In this document: positions 43,911 to 53,199 of the stretch, one piece after another | Numbering within the stretch: the first letter of the stretch is position 1 | Layout: the number at the start of each line of letters is the position of its first letter | NCBI RefSeq assembly: GCF_024609215.1 | Contig: NZ_JANIPD030000012.1 | Span: 1 to 64,000 of the forward strand | DNA: 64,000 nucleotides | Reading direction: 5' to 3' | Source: Curtanaerobium respiraculi | GTDB taxonomy: Bacteria; Actinomycetota; Coriobacteriia; Coriobacteriales; Eggerthellaceae | Notes under the pieces: generated by a model | What the model saw: only the letters and a program-made list of their open reading frames with translations | What the model was told of the DNA's origin: nothing | The model's database searches: none | Made by a program: the position numbers and the translations under genes

Positions 43911-43930
43911 ATGTTAGGTAACATATGTTA
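43905..43930. promoter_or_regulatory. Twin palindromic operator of the second TetR regulator
   Basis: TAACATATGTTA occurs at 43905-43916 and again at 43919-43930, both perfect 12-bp palindromes, two bases apart. They cover the -10 and transcription start region of the TetR gene, the usual layout for autorepression. Confidence 0.8.
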
Positions 43931-43954
43931 TCTAACAAGGAGGCAGCAGTCGGC

Positions 43955-44542
43955 ATGCCTTATGAGCGATTCACCGAGCAGGGCGTCTTAGACGCGGCGA
44001 TGGACCTGCTTCGCGAGAAAGGGTACGAAGCTTTGACTGCCCGCGCGGTGGCAGAGCGCGTTCATTGCTCGGTCCAGCCGATATATCGGCAGTTCGGAAA
44101 CATGGACGGTCTCATGGAGGCTCTATACCAACACGCGTGCGCATGGGTAACGAACTACAACAGGAAGCACGCCGAGGTCGAGGGCAACCAGTTTGCGTCG
44201 AATGGGCGCGCCCATATACGACTTGCTCAAGACGAGCCGCAACTCTTCACGTTCCTGTATCTCTCACCGTACATGAGGGTGAGGGGGGCCGACGACCTGT
44301 ACGAGCTCGGTGCCCAGCCAGGCGTCCTCGAGACGATTGAGAAGCATCTCGGCTTGAACGAGGACGCTGCGCGCGGGCTTTATCTTGATCTCATCGTGTA
44401 CACGCACGGTATTGCCTCGCTCATCGCCGAGGGTGCGGAGTTTCCTGAAGAGGATCTTGCCCGCATGATGAACGGCGCCTTCTTTGCGTTTCTGCATGAG
44501 CATGGTGGCTCTGTGCCCGCTGGAAAGGAGCCCGAGTCATGA
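43955..44542 (+). CDS. TetR-family regulator
   Basis: 195 residues from ATG 43955 (AAGGAGG about 12 bases ahead). The HTH reads GVLDAAMDLLREKGYEALTA, RAVAERVHCSVQPIYRQFGN; the C-terminal part is the TetR_C type with FLYLSPYMRVRGADDLYELG. It overlaps the next gene by four bases (ATGA), so it forms an operon with the 4Fe-4S membrane protein and probably represses it together with itself through the twin palindromes. An earlier in-frame ATG (43925) lies within the operator and is unlikely. Confidence 0.88.
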   Translation: MPYERFTEQGVLDAAMDLLREKGYEALTARAVAERVHCSVQPIYRQFGNMDGLMEALYQHACAWVTNYNRKHAEVEGNQFASNGRAHIRLAQDEPQLFTFLYLSPYMRVRGADDLYELGAQPGVLETIEKHLGLNEDAARGLYLDLIVYTHGIASLIAEGAEFPEEDLARMMNGAFFAFLHEHGGSVPAGKEPES

Positions 44543-45302
44543 AGAGTCTGAACAAGCGCCAGCGTGTACGCATTGGGATCCTCGTCACTTCGTTCGCGCT
44601 CTTTCCCGTCACGATTTTCTACTTTTCCCCTTACCTTTCGGTTATGGGGGCCTTTGAGGGTGTCATAGCGGGAAGCGTCCTCGTGTTCCTCGTTCAGTTC
44701 GCAAGCGCGCTTGTGCTGGGCCGCGCGTTCTGCGGATGGATATGCCCGGCAGGAGGATTGCAGGAGGTTGTCGCCCTGGCTCAGCCCAAGCCTACGAAGC
44801 TCGGGAAGAAGCTGTTCGTAAAGTACGTTATATGGGTGCCTTGGATCGGCTCGATTGTGGCGGGAGCCATCATCGCCGGCGGGTTTTCCCGCCTTGATTT
44901 CACGTATCAAACGACGAGCGGAATGTCAGTTGCGAGCTTGGAAGGTCTCATGATCTACCTGATCATCGTTGCGCTCTTTTTCGTGCCGAATCTCTTTATC
45001 GGGCGGAGGGCCATGTGTCATTGCATCTGCTGGATGGCGCCGTTCATGGTGATAGGGGGCGTCTGGGGCGCTTGCTGCACCTGCCCCAATTGCATGTCCG
45101 CGCGACGTCCGAGACATGCGTGAAATGCGGGCTATGCGACAAGGCGTGCCCCATGAGCCTGCCGGTCTGAGAGCTTATAGAACAAGGCGCCGTCGTGCAC
45201 GACGAGTGCATACAGTGCGGTGCGTGCTGCGACGCATGTCGAAAGGATGCGCTCGAGCTGCGTTTCTCGCCTGTCGCCTGCGATTTTGGCAAGAGGCTGT
45301 GA
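44539..45302 (+). pseudogene. NapH-like 4Fe-4S membrane protein, frameshifted and with a nonsense codon
   Basis: The open part (195 codons) has four or five membrane helices and LGRAFCGWICPAGGLQE, the cysteine motif of NapH/CcoG-like electron-transfer proteins. Near 45056 a base change shifts the frame: the proper continuation, in another frame, gives TCVKCGLCDKACPMSLPV, then TGA (45168-45170), then ECIQCGACCDACRKDALELR to a stop at 45302. These are two classic 4Fe-4S ferredoxin motifs. With two lesions the ferredoxin domain cannot be made, though the membrane part could. The intact form would pass electrons at the membrane. Confidence 0.75.
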
Positions 45303-45468
45303 ACGCAACCAGCGCTTAACAGCCACAGCATGATATCCATCTGGCAATAGGGGCCTACGAAAGGAATCTGGAATGAGAGCGCTCGTGCCAATCTTAAGCT
45401 GCTTGCGCCCCTCTAATGACAAGATGCGAATACGGGAACTGCGGGATACTGCGAATTTGATGTCATTC

Positions 45469-45514
45469 TAACTGCGGAAATATCAAATAATCGAATATAA
45501 TTAACTGCGGAAAT
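45469..45514. promoter_or_regulatory. Direct repeats around the promoter of the second DUF4143 ATPase
   Basis: TAACTGCGGAAAT at 45469-45481 and 45502-45514, 33 bp apart (about three helical turns), flank TATAAT (45496-45501). A looser copy (GAACTGCGGGAT) lies near 45436. This suggests cooperative binding of a regulator; none is encoded next door. The rest of 45303-45538 shows no gene. Confidence 0.5.
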
Positions 45515-45538
45515 CGAAATTCTACCGAAGGGCGCAGC

Positions 45539-46867
45539 ATGTTCAAGCGCAAGATCTACAACGACCTGCTGGAATGGAAGGGAACGTCGGACGGGAAGAC
45601 AGCGCTCCTCGTGGAGGGGGCCCGCCGCGTGGGCAAGTCGACCATCGTGGAGGAGTTCGCCCGGAACGAGTACCGCAGCTACATCCTCGTCGACTTCATG
45701 GAGGCGCCCCGTGCGACCCGCGAGCTCTTCGACGACATATCCGACCTGAACTATCTGTTCCTGCAGCTCCAGCTCCAGTACGGCACGCGGCTCTTCGAGC
45801 GCGAGTCGCTCGTCGTGTTCGACGAGGTCCAGCTCTGCCCGAAGGCGCGCCAGGCGATAAAGAAGCTCGTCGCAGACGGCCGCTACGACTACGTGGAAAC
45901 CGGCTCGCTCATATCCATCCGCAAGAACACCGCGGGCATCCTCGTGCCCAGCGAGGAACGCAAACTCCAGATGAGGCCCATGGACTACGAGGAGTTCTGC
46001 TGGGCGCGCGGCGACGAGGCGACCGTGCCGCTCCTACGGCAGGCGTTCGCGGAGGGAAGGCCGCTCGGGGACCGCACGGCCCGCATGCTCATGAGGGGCT
46101 ACAGGCTGTACATGCTGGTGGGCGGCATGCCCCAGGCCGTCGACGCCTACCTGCAGAGCAACAACCTCGAGGTGGTCGACCAGGTGAAGCGCGACATCAT
46201 AGGCCTCTACGAGGAGGACTTCTACAAGATAAGCCCCAGCGGCGCCCTCTCGCGCCTCTTCGACGCCATACCCGCGCAACTGGCCAAGAAGTCGTCGCGC
46301 TATCACGTCTCGAGCGTCCTCGCCAACCGCAGCGCCTCGGGCGTCCTCGAGGAGATATCCGAGCTTGCGGCTTCCAGGGCGGTGCTCGTGGCCTACCATG
46401 TGGACGACCCCAACGTGGGGATGTCCGCCGCCATCGACTTAGAGAAGTTCAAGCTGTACCTGGGCGATACCGGGCTGTTCGTGACGCTCATGTTCAAGGA
46501 CTCCGCCTTCACCGACAACGTCGTGTACGAGAAGCTGCTTGCGGACAGGCTGCCCGTCAACATGGGGTCCGTGTACGAGAACGCGGTCGCCCAGCAGCTC
46601 GCGATGAACGGTGAGGGGCTGTTCTACCACACGTGGCCCAAGGTCGGCTCGAACCGCAACTACGAGATCGACTTCATCGTGTCGCGCGGGAAGAAGATCT
46701 GCCCCATAGAGGTGAAGTCCTCGCGCTACCGCCGGCATGCCTCGCTGGACGACTTCGCGGAGAAGTACTCGTCGCGCATCGGCCGTCAGTACCTTGTCCA
46801 CACGAAGGACATGGGCAAGGATGGTCCGATAGCCTGCGTTCCCACGTGCATGGCGCAGTTCATATAG
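45539..46867 (+). CDS. AAA ATPase with DUF4143 domain (2)
   Basis: 442 residues. GARRVGKS (27-34) is Walker A and LVVFDEVQLCPKARQAIKKL Walker B; GSLISI is sensor 1. The C-terminal domain has YEIDFIVSRG and CPIEVKSSRYR, the PD-(D/E)xK-like core of DUF4143. It is longer than, and only distantly similar to, the copy at 42051, so they are not a recent duplication. A short GAAGGG precedes the ATG. Function is unknown; regulation by the repeats just upstream is suggested by position. Confidence 0.88.
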   Translation: MFKRKIYNDLLEWKGTSDGKTALLVEGARRVGKSTIVEEFARNEYRSYILVDFMEAPRATRELFDDISDLNYLFLQLQLQYGTRLFERESLVVFDEVQLCPKARQAIKKLVADGRYDYVETGSLISIRKNTAGILVPSEERKLQMRPMDYEEFCWARGDEATVPLLRQAFAEGRPLGDRTARMLMRGYRLYMLVGGMPQAVDAYLQSNNLEVVDQVKRDIIGLYEEDFYKISPSGALSRLFDAIPAQLAKKSSRYHVSSVLANRSASGVLEEISELAASRAVLVAYHVDDPNVGMSAAIDLEKFKLYLGDTGLFVTLMFKDSAFTDNVVYEKLLADRLPVNMGSVYENAVAQQLAMNGEGLFYHTWPKVGSNRNYEIDFIVSRGKKICPIEVKSSRYRRHASLDDFAEKYSSRIGRQYLVHTKDMGKDGPIACVPTCMAQFI

Positions 46868-46976
46868 GGAACTGTGCTGAGGTGCTTGCGACGAGCGCTT
46901 TCACCACGAAGAACCCCGCTGCACCAGGGAGGGAAAGGCGCAGCGGGGAAGGCGGGCAACTCGATGTCCCGAAGCG

Positions 46977-48794
46977 TTATCCGGCGAAGCTGGCTGCCTG
47001 TTTGCCTGCAATGCGCCCGAACGTGTAGATGTCGGCCATAGAGCATGAGCCCAGACGGTTCGTCCCCATCTTGTGACCGGCGACTTCACCGGCGGCATAC
47101 AGACCGGGGATTGGATTGCCCGCATCGTCGAGCACCTGCGCGGTGGTGTTGATATGCAAGCCGCCCATGGTGTAGTGGACCGCGGGTTTGTATGAATTCA
47201 GATAGTACGGGCCGCCTTCGATCGCGGTGATGGTGTCGCGGTAATGGAAATCGGTATCCACGCCGGTCTTGGCGAACCCATTCCATGTGTCGACGGTCTT
47301 CTGCAGCTCTGCCGCATTGATTCCGAAGTGGTTGGCCGCTTCCTCCAGGGTATCAGCTTTGATGATAATGCCGCGCGATTCGAGGTTCTCATACTCATCG
47401 GCATGCTCTTCCAGCAGGCCTGTAGCATCGGCTCCCGCCTGGTTGAACAGCATGTATGCCTTGCCGTCGGTCTGATTCTTGATAGCGTTGGAAAGCACAT
47501 CGCGGCGGTCGAGCTCTTCCACGAAGCGATCGCCTTCCTTGTTCACCATGATTGCCAGGCTCTCAAGGCGCATATCGTCCACGTAGAGCAGCGCGCCGGT
47601 TTCGGGATCGCACGTGGGGTAGGTCTGGATGTATTGCATATCGATCAGGTTCGCGCCGATGGCGGAAGCCATGGTCAGTCCATCGCCCGTAGCGCCGACC
47701 GAGTCGGTGGAGAGTATCTTTTTGTCCATGTCAGGATTATATTTCACGCGCATGTCCACGTTCGACCCGAATCCGCCGCAAGCTAGAACAACCGCCTTGC
47801 CCTTGAACGTGTAGCTGTCGCCCGTCAGCTGGCTTTCCGCCTTTACGCTGGTCACGTTGCCCGCGGCATCCTTCACCAGCTCCGTGGCGCGCATGTTCTT
47901 CACGATGGTGAGATCCTTCATCTTGCCGGCGCGTCGAGTGAGCTTCACGATCATCTCGCTGCCGGTATGGCCCTTCGGGATGATCGAGCGCTCCACGCTA
48001 TGGCCGCCGAAGAACAGCAGGTCATGTTCCCATGAAACACCGCCTTCGAAGGTAAGCCACTGGGTGGAATCGAGCGTGCCGTTGGCGATGACGTTCACCA
48101 GTTCGGGGTCGCCGATGTTGTCGCCGCCTTCCAGCATGTCCTTTGCAAGCTGCTCGGGGCTGTCTTGATCGCCCTGCTGTTGCTGGATCCAATTGCCCGG
48201 CGCTGCCATCTCGCCGCCGGACAGAGACGTATCGCCTCCCACGATGCCCAGCTTCTCCAGCATGATGACTTTCTTGCCTTCGTTTGCCGCCGTGATTGCC
48301 GCGGCGAAGCCAGCACCTCCGGCGCCTACCACGATGACGTCGGCTTCGGTCGGCATATCGTCTTCTACCGCCAGCGCCGCATGGTCGTGCCTCTTCCACG
48401 TTTCCGGGCTGCCGCCAGATTGACCGATTGCGTCTCCCACGGCGGTCAGGAACGCCATGCTCGAAAGCGTTGCTCCCGAGACCGTATCAACGTTCAGCGT
48501 TTGGTTGTCCACGATGAGGTCGGTCATCTGCTCCATGGCGACATCGCCCATGCCCTGGGTCTCGCGCGAATCGAGCACCGTGATCCGGTCGATCGCGTTG
48601 TCTTTGGTTACCACCTCGACGGTCATTTCCCCATGCTTGCCGATGCCGGTGCCAACCCATGCGCCGTCGGCCATGGTTCCGGATTTGCCTCCCGGTCCGT
48701 GAGCGTTCGAAGCGCATCCGGTAAGGGCAAGTGTTCCTCCTAGCGCCGCGACAGCGGATCCCGTGACGAACGATCTTCTCGAAATTCCCTTCAT
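46977..48794 (-). CDS. Exported FMN/FAD flavoprotein reductase (fumarate-reductase-like)
   Basis: 605 residues from ATG 48794 (GGGAGG ahead). ISRRSFVTG is a Tat motif and LTGCAS a lipobox (C27), so it is probably exported folded and anchored outside. An FMN-binding domain follows (about 45-130) with DTVSGAT (103-109), the site where ApbE attaches FMN to threonine. The FAD domain has DVIVVGAGGAGFAAAITAAN and ends GTNRLGSCSMADIYTFGRIA, as in fumarate and urocanate reductases. It would reduce an unsaturated organic acid or other acceptor with electrons from the membrane. The divergent LuxR-type gene is the likely regulator. The substrate cannot be read from the sequence. Confidence 0.88.
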   Translation of the reverse strand: MKGISRRSFVTGSAVAALGGTLALTGCASNAHGPGGKSGTMADGAWVGTGIGKHGEMTVEVVTKDNAIDRITVLDSRETQGMGDVAMEQMTDLIVDNQTLNVDTVSGATLSSMAFLTAVGDAIGQSGGSPETWKRHDHAALAVEDDMPTEADVIVVGAGGAGFAAAITAANEGKKVIMLEKLGIVGGDTSLSGGEMAAPGNWIQQQQGDQDSPEQLAKDMLEGGDNIGDPELVNVIANGTLDSTQWLTFEGGVSWEHDLLFFGGHSVERSIIPKGHTGSEMIVKLTRRAGKMKDLTIVKNMRATELVKDAAGNVTSVKAESQLTGDSYTFKGKAVVLACGGFGSNVDMRVKYNPDMDKKILSTDSVGATGDGLTMASAIGANLIDMQYIQTYPTCDPETGALLYVDDMRLESLAIMVNKEGDRFVEELDRRDVLSNAIKNQTDGKAYMLFNQAGADATGLLEEHADEYENLESRGIIIKADTLEEAANHFGINAAELQKTVDTWNGFAKTGVDTDFHYRDTITAIEGGPYYLNSYKPAVHYTMGGLHINTTAQVLDDAGNPIPGLYAAGEVAGHKMGTNRLGSCSMADIYTFGRIAGKQAASFAG

Positions 48795-48955
48795 GGTGCA
48801 TCCTCCCTTGGAATCGGTCGGGTCCATCCCTTAAGAACCCAGGTCGAACGGTAGCCTTATCCGAGCGCGGGTTCCATTGGCCGCTCGGGTTAAATCCCTA
48901 ACCCGCTTATAAACCCGTGGTTGTTCAGGTAGAATCTCTCCAGAGAGGGGACTGT

Positions 48956-50380
48956 ATGGTTTCTACCGTTCCGCAAAAGCGGGGCTTCATCCAACGATGG
49001 AGCGCGGTTTTGAAGAAGATTGCCGCTATTCCCATCGTGTTCTTCGGCGTCGGCATGTACCGCGCTTGGCTTGCTATCTTCTTCCGCTTCGACGCCTATC
49101 CGTCGATCGGTTCGCTCGATTACTTCCTCTTCGAAGGATCCATCGGCATTGCCTCCCTGTTGTTGGCGTTCACCGCAACGCGCATTACCCCGCTTTGGAG
49201 CAACAACCGCATGGGGGTTGTCACCTTTGCTGCTATGACGGTGGGATCCGCCCTCGTGGCGGTCGGCTGCTTTCTTTTTCCTTCCGCCGCGTTGAAGTTG
49301 ACCGGTTTGATAGTGGCGGGTGCGGGATTGGGGTCGCTGATCTTGATGTGGGCGGAATTCTACGGATCGCTCAACCCTATGCGGGTGGCGGTATACCATG
49401 CGATCGCCATCTTCTTCGGGGAGGTTATCAAATGGCTCTTCATGGGGCTTTCCGTCCCCTATCTGGTGTTTTTCTCGCTTATCTTACCGGCGCTTTCCCT
49501 TGGCAGCGTGCGTGCCAGCATGCGAAGGATCCCTCGGATCGAACAGCCCCTCTCCATCGGGAAAGATGCCAAACGCGTGTTTCCATGGAAGCCCATCCTG
49601 CTCATGGGCGTGTGCACGTTTTCAGGTGGGTATGGAACGCTTCCTTCGGAAACCATGCTCGCCGGCAACGTGGCGGGCGCCATGTGCGTTACCGCGCTCG
49701 TATTTATGGGCGTCCTTTCCACCGCAAAATGGTTCAACTTCGATACCATCTACCAACTTGCCTTCCCGTTCTTCATCGTCGCCTTCCTGTTGGTGTCACA
49801 GTCGTTCACGCTCAGCGACCAGTTGCGCGCGTTCAGCTACGATGCCGGTTATACCATGCTGTCCATGTTCATCATGCTCATCATGAGCAGCCTTACGTAT
49901 CGTTTCGGGATCAGCGCGGTATGGATCAACGGCATCGAGCGCGGTATACGCTACCTGGTCGAGCTCGCAGGCTGGGCTTTCGGCGCGTTCGCCATCGATT
50001 CATTCGGCGGAGACATCCGTCAGGTTATCGTGGTGGGCATGACCGTTGTGATGATGGCGGTGTTCGTAGCGGTGTTCTATTCCGAGCGCAACCTATCTGC
50101 GAAGTGGGGCATCACCATGCACCATCTAAGTGCACCAGACCCTTCGGCAGCCGCCGGGCGCCTGGCGCTGCACACAGCCGATCTCTCGAAGCTCAACGGG
50201 CTCACGCCGCGAGAAGAAGAGGTCCTGCAACTGATCATGCGCGGCAAGACCATGGAGGAGATGGAGCAGGAGCTGTTCGTGGCGCAGGGTACCATCAAAG
50301 CCCATATGAACCATATCTACCGCAAATTCGGCGTCCATAGCCGCAAAGAGCTCATCGATGCCTGCAAAGAAGATGCGTGA
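48956..50380 (+). CDS. LuxR-type regulator with multi-spanning membrane N-terminus
   Basis: 474 residues. About twelve hydrophobic segments occupy residues 20-385 (MFS-like layout), followed by a C-terminal LuxR helix-turn-helix: LTPREEEVLQLIMRGKTMEE, VAQGTIKAHMNHIYRKFGVH. This architecture is abundant in Eggerthellaceae, where each copy typically sits beside the reductase or transporter gene it controls. Here it is divergent from the flavoprotein with 161 bases between starts. ATG 48956 is preferred over an upstream start because GAGAGGGG lies just before it. It is intact. Confidence 0.88.
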   Translation: MVSTVPQKRGFIQRWSAVLKKIAAIPIVFFGVGMYRAWLAIFFRFDAYPSIGSLDYFLFEGSIGIASLLLAFTATRITPLWSNNRMGVVTFAAMTVGSALVAVGCFLFPSAALKLTGLIVAGAGLGSLILMWAEFYGSLNPMRVAVYHAIAIFFGEVIKWLFMGLSVPYLVFFSLILPALSLGSVRASMRRIPRIEQPLSIGKDAKRVFPWKPILLMGVCTFSGGYGTLPSETMLAGNVAGAMCVTALVFMGVLSTAKWFNFDTIYQLAFPFFIVAFLLVSQSFTLSDQLRAFSYDAGYTMLSMFIMLIMSSLTYRFGISAVWINGIERGIRYLVELAGWAFGAFAIDSFGGDIRQVIVVGMTVVMMAVFVAVFYSERNLSAKWGITMHHLSAPDPSAAAGRLALHTADLSKLNGLTPREEEVLQLIMRGKTMEEMEQELFVAQGTIKAHMNHIYRKFGVHSRKELIDACKEDA

Positions 50381-50432
50381 GGTGGTGCAACTCCACCAAT
50401 GCGCAGAGAATATTAAATTATATGAAATTTAA

Positions 50433-50460
50433 TTGCGCACAACCAAATAAGCGATATAGT
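50433..50460 (+). promoter_or_regulatory. Promoter of the 92-residue protein
   Basis: TTGCGC (50433-50438), 16-bp spacer, TATAGT (50455-50460). An A+T-rich near-palindrome (ATTAAATT, then AAATTTAAT; about 50412-50433) lies directly upstream. Confidence 0.5.
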
Positions 50461-50494
50461 TCCTTGTGCCGAAACGCAAGAGAAGGAGCATATC

Positions 50495-50773
50495 ATGGCA
50501 CAAGCAGCAGTCGCATCTAAGATGCCCGTCGCATCGATGTCCGCAGCGGACGATAAGATCATCGCACTCGTCCCGAAGGAGTATATCAAGCGTATTCCGT
50601 TCTTCGTGCGTAAGCACGCCGCATCGCTCTCCGCGCGCAAGGTCGCGAACGAGTATCCCGAGCTGTATGCCGAGGCCGCCCGCGAGGGCGTCCTCTCCGA
50701 AGAGACGGAGGGCAAACTTCGCCCCATCATCACCGGCATCTACGAGCAGAAGTTGAAGAAGCACAACATGTAG
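50495..50773 (+). CDS. Small protein of unknown function
   Basis: 92 residues with an excellent ribosome-binding site (GAAGGAG) before ATG 50495, its own promoter and its own terminator, so it is surely expressed. The sequence is helical and basic at the end (YIKRIPFFVRKHAASLSARK, EYPELYAEAAREGVLSEETE, YEQKLKKHNM). No signal peptide, Cys or known motif is seen. I do not recognise the family. It could be a small DNA- or RNA-associated or stress protein, but there is no evidence for either. Confidence 0.8.
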   Translation: MAQAAVASKMPVASMSAADDKIIALVPKEYIKRIPFFVRKHAASLSARKVANEYPELYAEAAREGVLSEETEGKLRPIITGIYEQKLKKHNM

Positions 50774-50791
50774 CCCCGCGATTCCTCTTCG

Positions 50792-50830
50792 GCAGCGCGT
50801 GTCCGGAAATCCGAGCATGCGCTGCTTTTT
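50792..50830 (+). terminator. Rho-independent terminator of the 92-residue protein
   Basis: GCAGCGC (50792-50798) pairs with GCGCTGC (50819-50825), with an inner CCGGA/TCCGA-like stem and five T behind. The following stretch 50831-51131 has no gene that I can support. Confidence 0.75.
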
Positions 50831-51131
50831 CAACGAATCTAAGCAAAGGGCTTGCAGATTGAGGGGCTGCTCGAGCATCTGTCCCATCCGCATGTCCCTC
50901 AGTCGGGCATGCTGATTCCAGGTCGACATCGACCAATTTGCGAATGGTCGCCTGCATGCCGCTGAAGGATCGCTCTTTCAGCGGGTTTCTCTACCCCTTA
51001 GGCATGCCGCTCGCCGTGATGCCCGCCCTTCCCGCCGGTTACGAGCCGTGGTGCGAGGTTACGCCCGCATGTCGGCAGGGCATCATCCCTATAAGGCGTC
51101 GCGCTGACGCAGCGCCCTTATCCGGTTCGCG

Positions 51132-52262
51132 TCAGCAGCCCTCATCCCTGCGTTCGGCGCGGTAGCGGCTCGGGGTCATGTCGCAGTGCGCTTTGAACGC
51201 TTCCGCGAAGGCCCCTTGATTGGTATATCCTACAGTCGAAGCGATCTGGCGTACGTTCATGCTGGTGCCCGCAAGCAGGCCTCGCGCGTACTCCATGCGC
51301 TGCTTCCGCACATATTCCTGCGGCGTCTTCCCCATGGCGTCTCGAAAGGCTCCGATCATCTTCGTCTCGCTGACATGGAAGGCGCGGCAGAGAGACCGCG
51401 TCGATAGGTCCCGCGCGAGGTTCGCCCTGGCGTACCGTGCGACAGCGGAGCAGAGTCGCGTGTCCTCTTGCGAAAGGACCCGGAGGTTGCGGGAGTAACG
51501 CTCGTTGCCGTCCACGAGCAAGGCGAGACATTCGACGGCCTTTGCCCGGTAATATGCTGGTGCCGTGGCGGCGCTCGGGCGAGCCTCCTCGAACTCTTGC
51601 AGGGCGGCGGACACCTTCGGAAGGTCGCGGTATCCATCGAGCATCACCATCGCCTCGATCAGCTTCTCCGCCTCGGTGCCCAACTCCTCCGCCATACGCT
51701 GCAGTGCGGAGGGGAGGAACGAGATCGAGCAGGATCTGAACCGGGTGTGCTTCTCGACCACTTGCCGATACCGATGGTTTTTCCACACGTAGCCGAGCAG
51801 CGTGGGTTGCTGCGGCTCCAGGTTCTCGGCGAAATACGCCGGCATATCCTCGGAGTACAACCCGAACCCGACCAAGTTGGTCGAGTAGCCGCTTATGACC
51901 GCGGTGCTTTCGAGCTCCCCCTGCATGGAAACCAGGATCATATCGGAATCGACGATGGTGTACCAGTATTCCCCCTTTCCGTATGCGGGGTCGATCGCCC
52001 ATGTCCTCCCGGCCGTGCGCATCCCCCCCCCGTCGGTTCCGCAGGGGCTTCCGTCCCGCCTCAAACCGTGGATCGCCTCGATCGCGGGATCGAATGTCTG
52101 GTGGATTTGGCGGATGTTCTCCTCTTTCGTGCAGGGAGCGTGGGCGTCGGAGGGGGGTTCCCCATCCGCGTGCGGAGGCAGCTTGGTGTACCAGCGTGGC
52201 GCGAAATCGCTTTCGGCGAGATTGAAGAATATTTCGGCGGAATCGCTCACTTCCGTCACCAT
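51132..52262 (-). CDS. AraC-family regulator, probably of cassette 2
   Basis: 376 residues from ATG 52262 (GGAAAGG just ahead; a TTG at 52280 is possible). The C-terminal ~100 residues carry the two AraC helix-turn-helix units: LSTRSLCRAFHVSETKMIGA and NVRQIASTVGYTNQGAFAEA, then the FKAHCDMTPSRYR signature. The large N-terminal domain is of the type found in regulators such as YbtA, which sense a siderophore. It is divergent from cassette 2, with about 70 bases between starts, including TTAG-GTAAAT-CTAA near 52298. It probably activates that operon when the imported ligand is present. Confidence 0.88.
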   Translation of the reverse strand: MVTEVSDSAEIFFNLAESDFAPRWYTKLPPHADGEPPSDAHAPCTKEENIRQIHQTFDPAIEAIHGLRRDGSPCGTDGGGMRTAGRTWAIDPAYGKGEYWYTIVDSDMILVSMQGELESTAVISGYSTNLVGFGLYSEDMPAYFAENLEPQQPTLLGYVWKNHRYRQVVEKHTRFRSCSISFLPSALQRMAEELGTEAEKLIEAMVMLDGYRDLPKVSAALQEFEEARPSAATAPAYYRAKAVECLALLVDGNERYSRNLRVLSQEDTRLCSAVARYARANLARDLSTRSLCRAFHVSETKMIGAFRDAMGKTPQEYVRKQRMEYARGLLAGTSMNVRQIASTVGYTNQGAFAEAFKAHCDMTPSRYRAERRDEGC

Positions 52263-52332
52263 CCACCTTTCCACGGTCAAACCCCATAGTATTCGTTAGG
52301 TAAATCTAACCGTATAGTAAGGGAAAGAACGG

Positions 52333-53199
52333 GTGGGAGTCAATGCGACAACGGTGCGGGGGGCTGTGTCGGCCGATTCGCCGTTATGCGACGCGATCGG
52401 CGGCGAGGGCACTGCTCGGGGTTTCATTTCCGAGCGCGATACCCTTCTCATGACGGCGCCCGATCGCGTTGCCGCGCAGTCGCCCGCCATCGCCCCTACC
52501 GTGCGCCGGTTCGACCCCCGGGCGGCGCTGGCTGTGCTGATCCTGCTGAACGTGCAGGTGGCGTTGTACCCCAACCTGGCGTTCCAGGTCGCCGCCATGG
52601 GGGTCTCGGTTGCGGCGATGCTTTTCTGCGGACGCCTCCGCGCCGCGCTTGGATGGACGGTTGCGTACCTGGTCGTATTCGCGCTCGTGACTCTCGGTTC
52701 CCTCGACGGGATGGCATGGCTCACCGGCTTCATCAGCATGCTCGTCATGTTCCAGCGCGTTTTCCCGGCCGCCGCCTTCGCGATGAACTGCATTGCCACC
52801 ACGCGTACGGGGGAATTCGGTTGCGCATTGCAGATGGCGCGCGTGCCCTCGCATCTCATCGTCTCGCTTTGCGTGGCTCTCCGGTTCCTTCCCTCGTTGC
52901 GTCGCGAATTCAAGGCGGTGTTCGAGGCGATGAAGATACGGGGGCTGATCTCGTCCCCCCTCGACGCGCTCCTCCATCCCGCCCGCATCGTGGAGCGGAT
53001 CATGGTGCCCGTCATCGGGCGGGTAGGGATCATCGCGGACGAGCTGGGGAATGCCGTGGTCGCCCGCGGGGCCGATACCGACCGCCGCCGCTCTTCGTAC
53101 TATGCCCTGCGCATCGGCGTGCCGGATGCGGCTCTCATTGCGGCAGAGGTCACCTTGGTTGCGGCGGAGGTTGCGGTTAAATCCGGGGTGATCGCATGA
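52333..53199 (+). CDS. ECF transporter T component, cassette 2
   Basis: 288 residues from GTG 52333; ATG 52450 is a later alternative that would still keep all membrane helices. Five or more hydrophobic segments and the EcfT coupling motifs MKIRGLISS and AVVARGADT, matching those of the paralogue at 36318. The stop overlaps the ATPase start (ATGA). The protein itself looks intact, but its dedicated ATPase is broken. Confidence 0.82.
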   Translation: MGVNATTVRGAVSADSPLCDAIGGEGTARGFISERDTLLMTAPDRVAAQSPAIAPTVRRFDPRAALAVLILLNVQVALYPNLAFQVAAMGVSVAAMLFCGRLRAALGWTVAYLVVFALVTLGSLDGMAWLTGFISMLVMFQRVFPAAAFAMNCIATTRTGEFGCALQMARVPSHLIVSLCVALRFLPSLRREFKAVFEAMKIRGLISSPLDALLHPARIVERIMVPVIGRVGIIADELGNAVVARGADTDRRRSSYYALRIGVPDAALIAAEVTLVAAEVAVKSGVIA

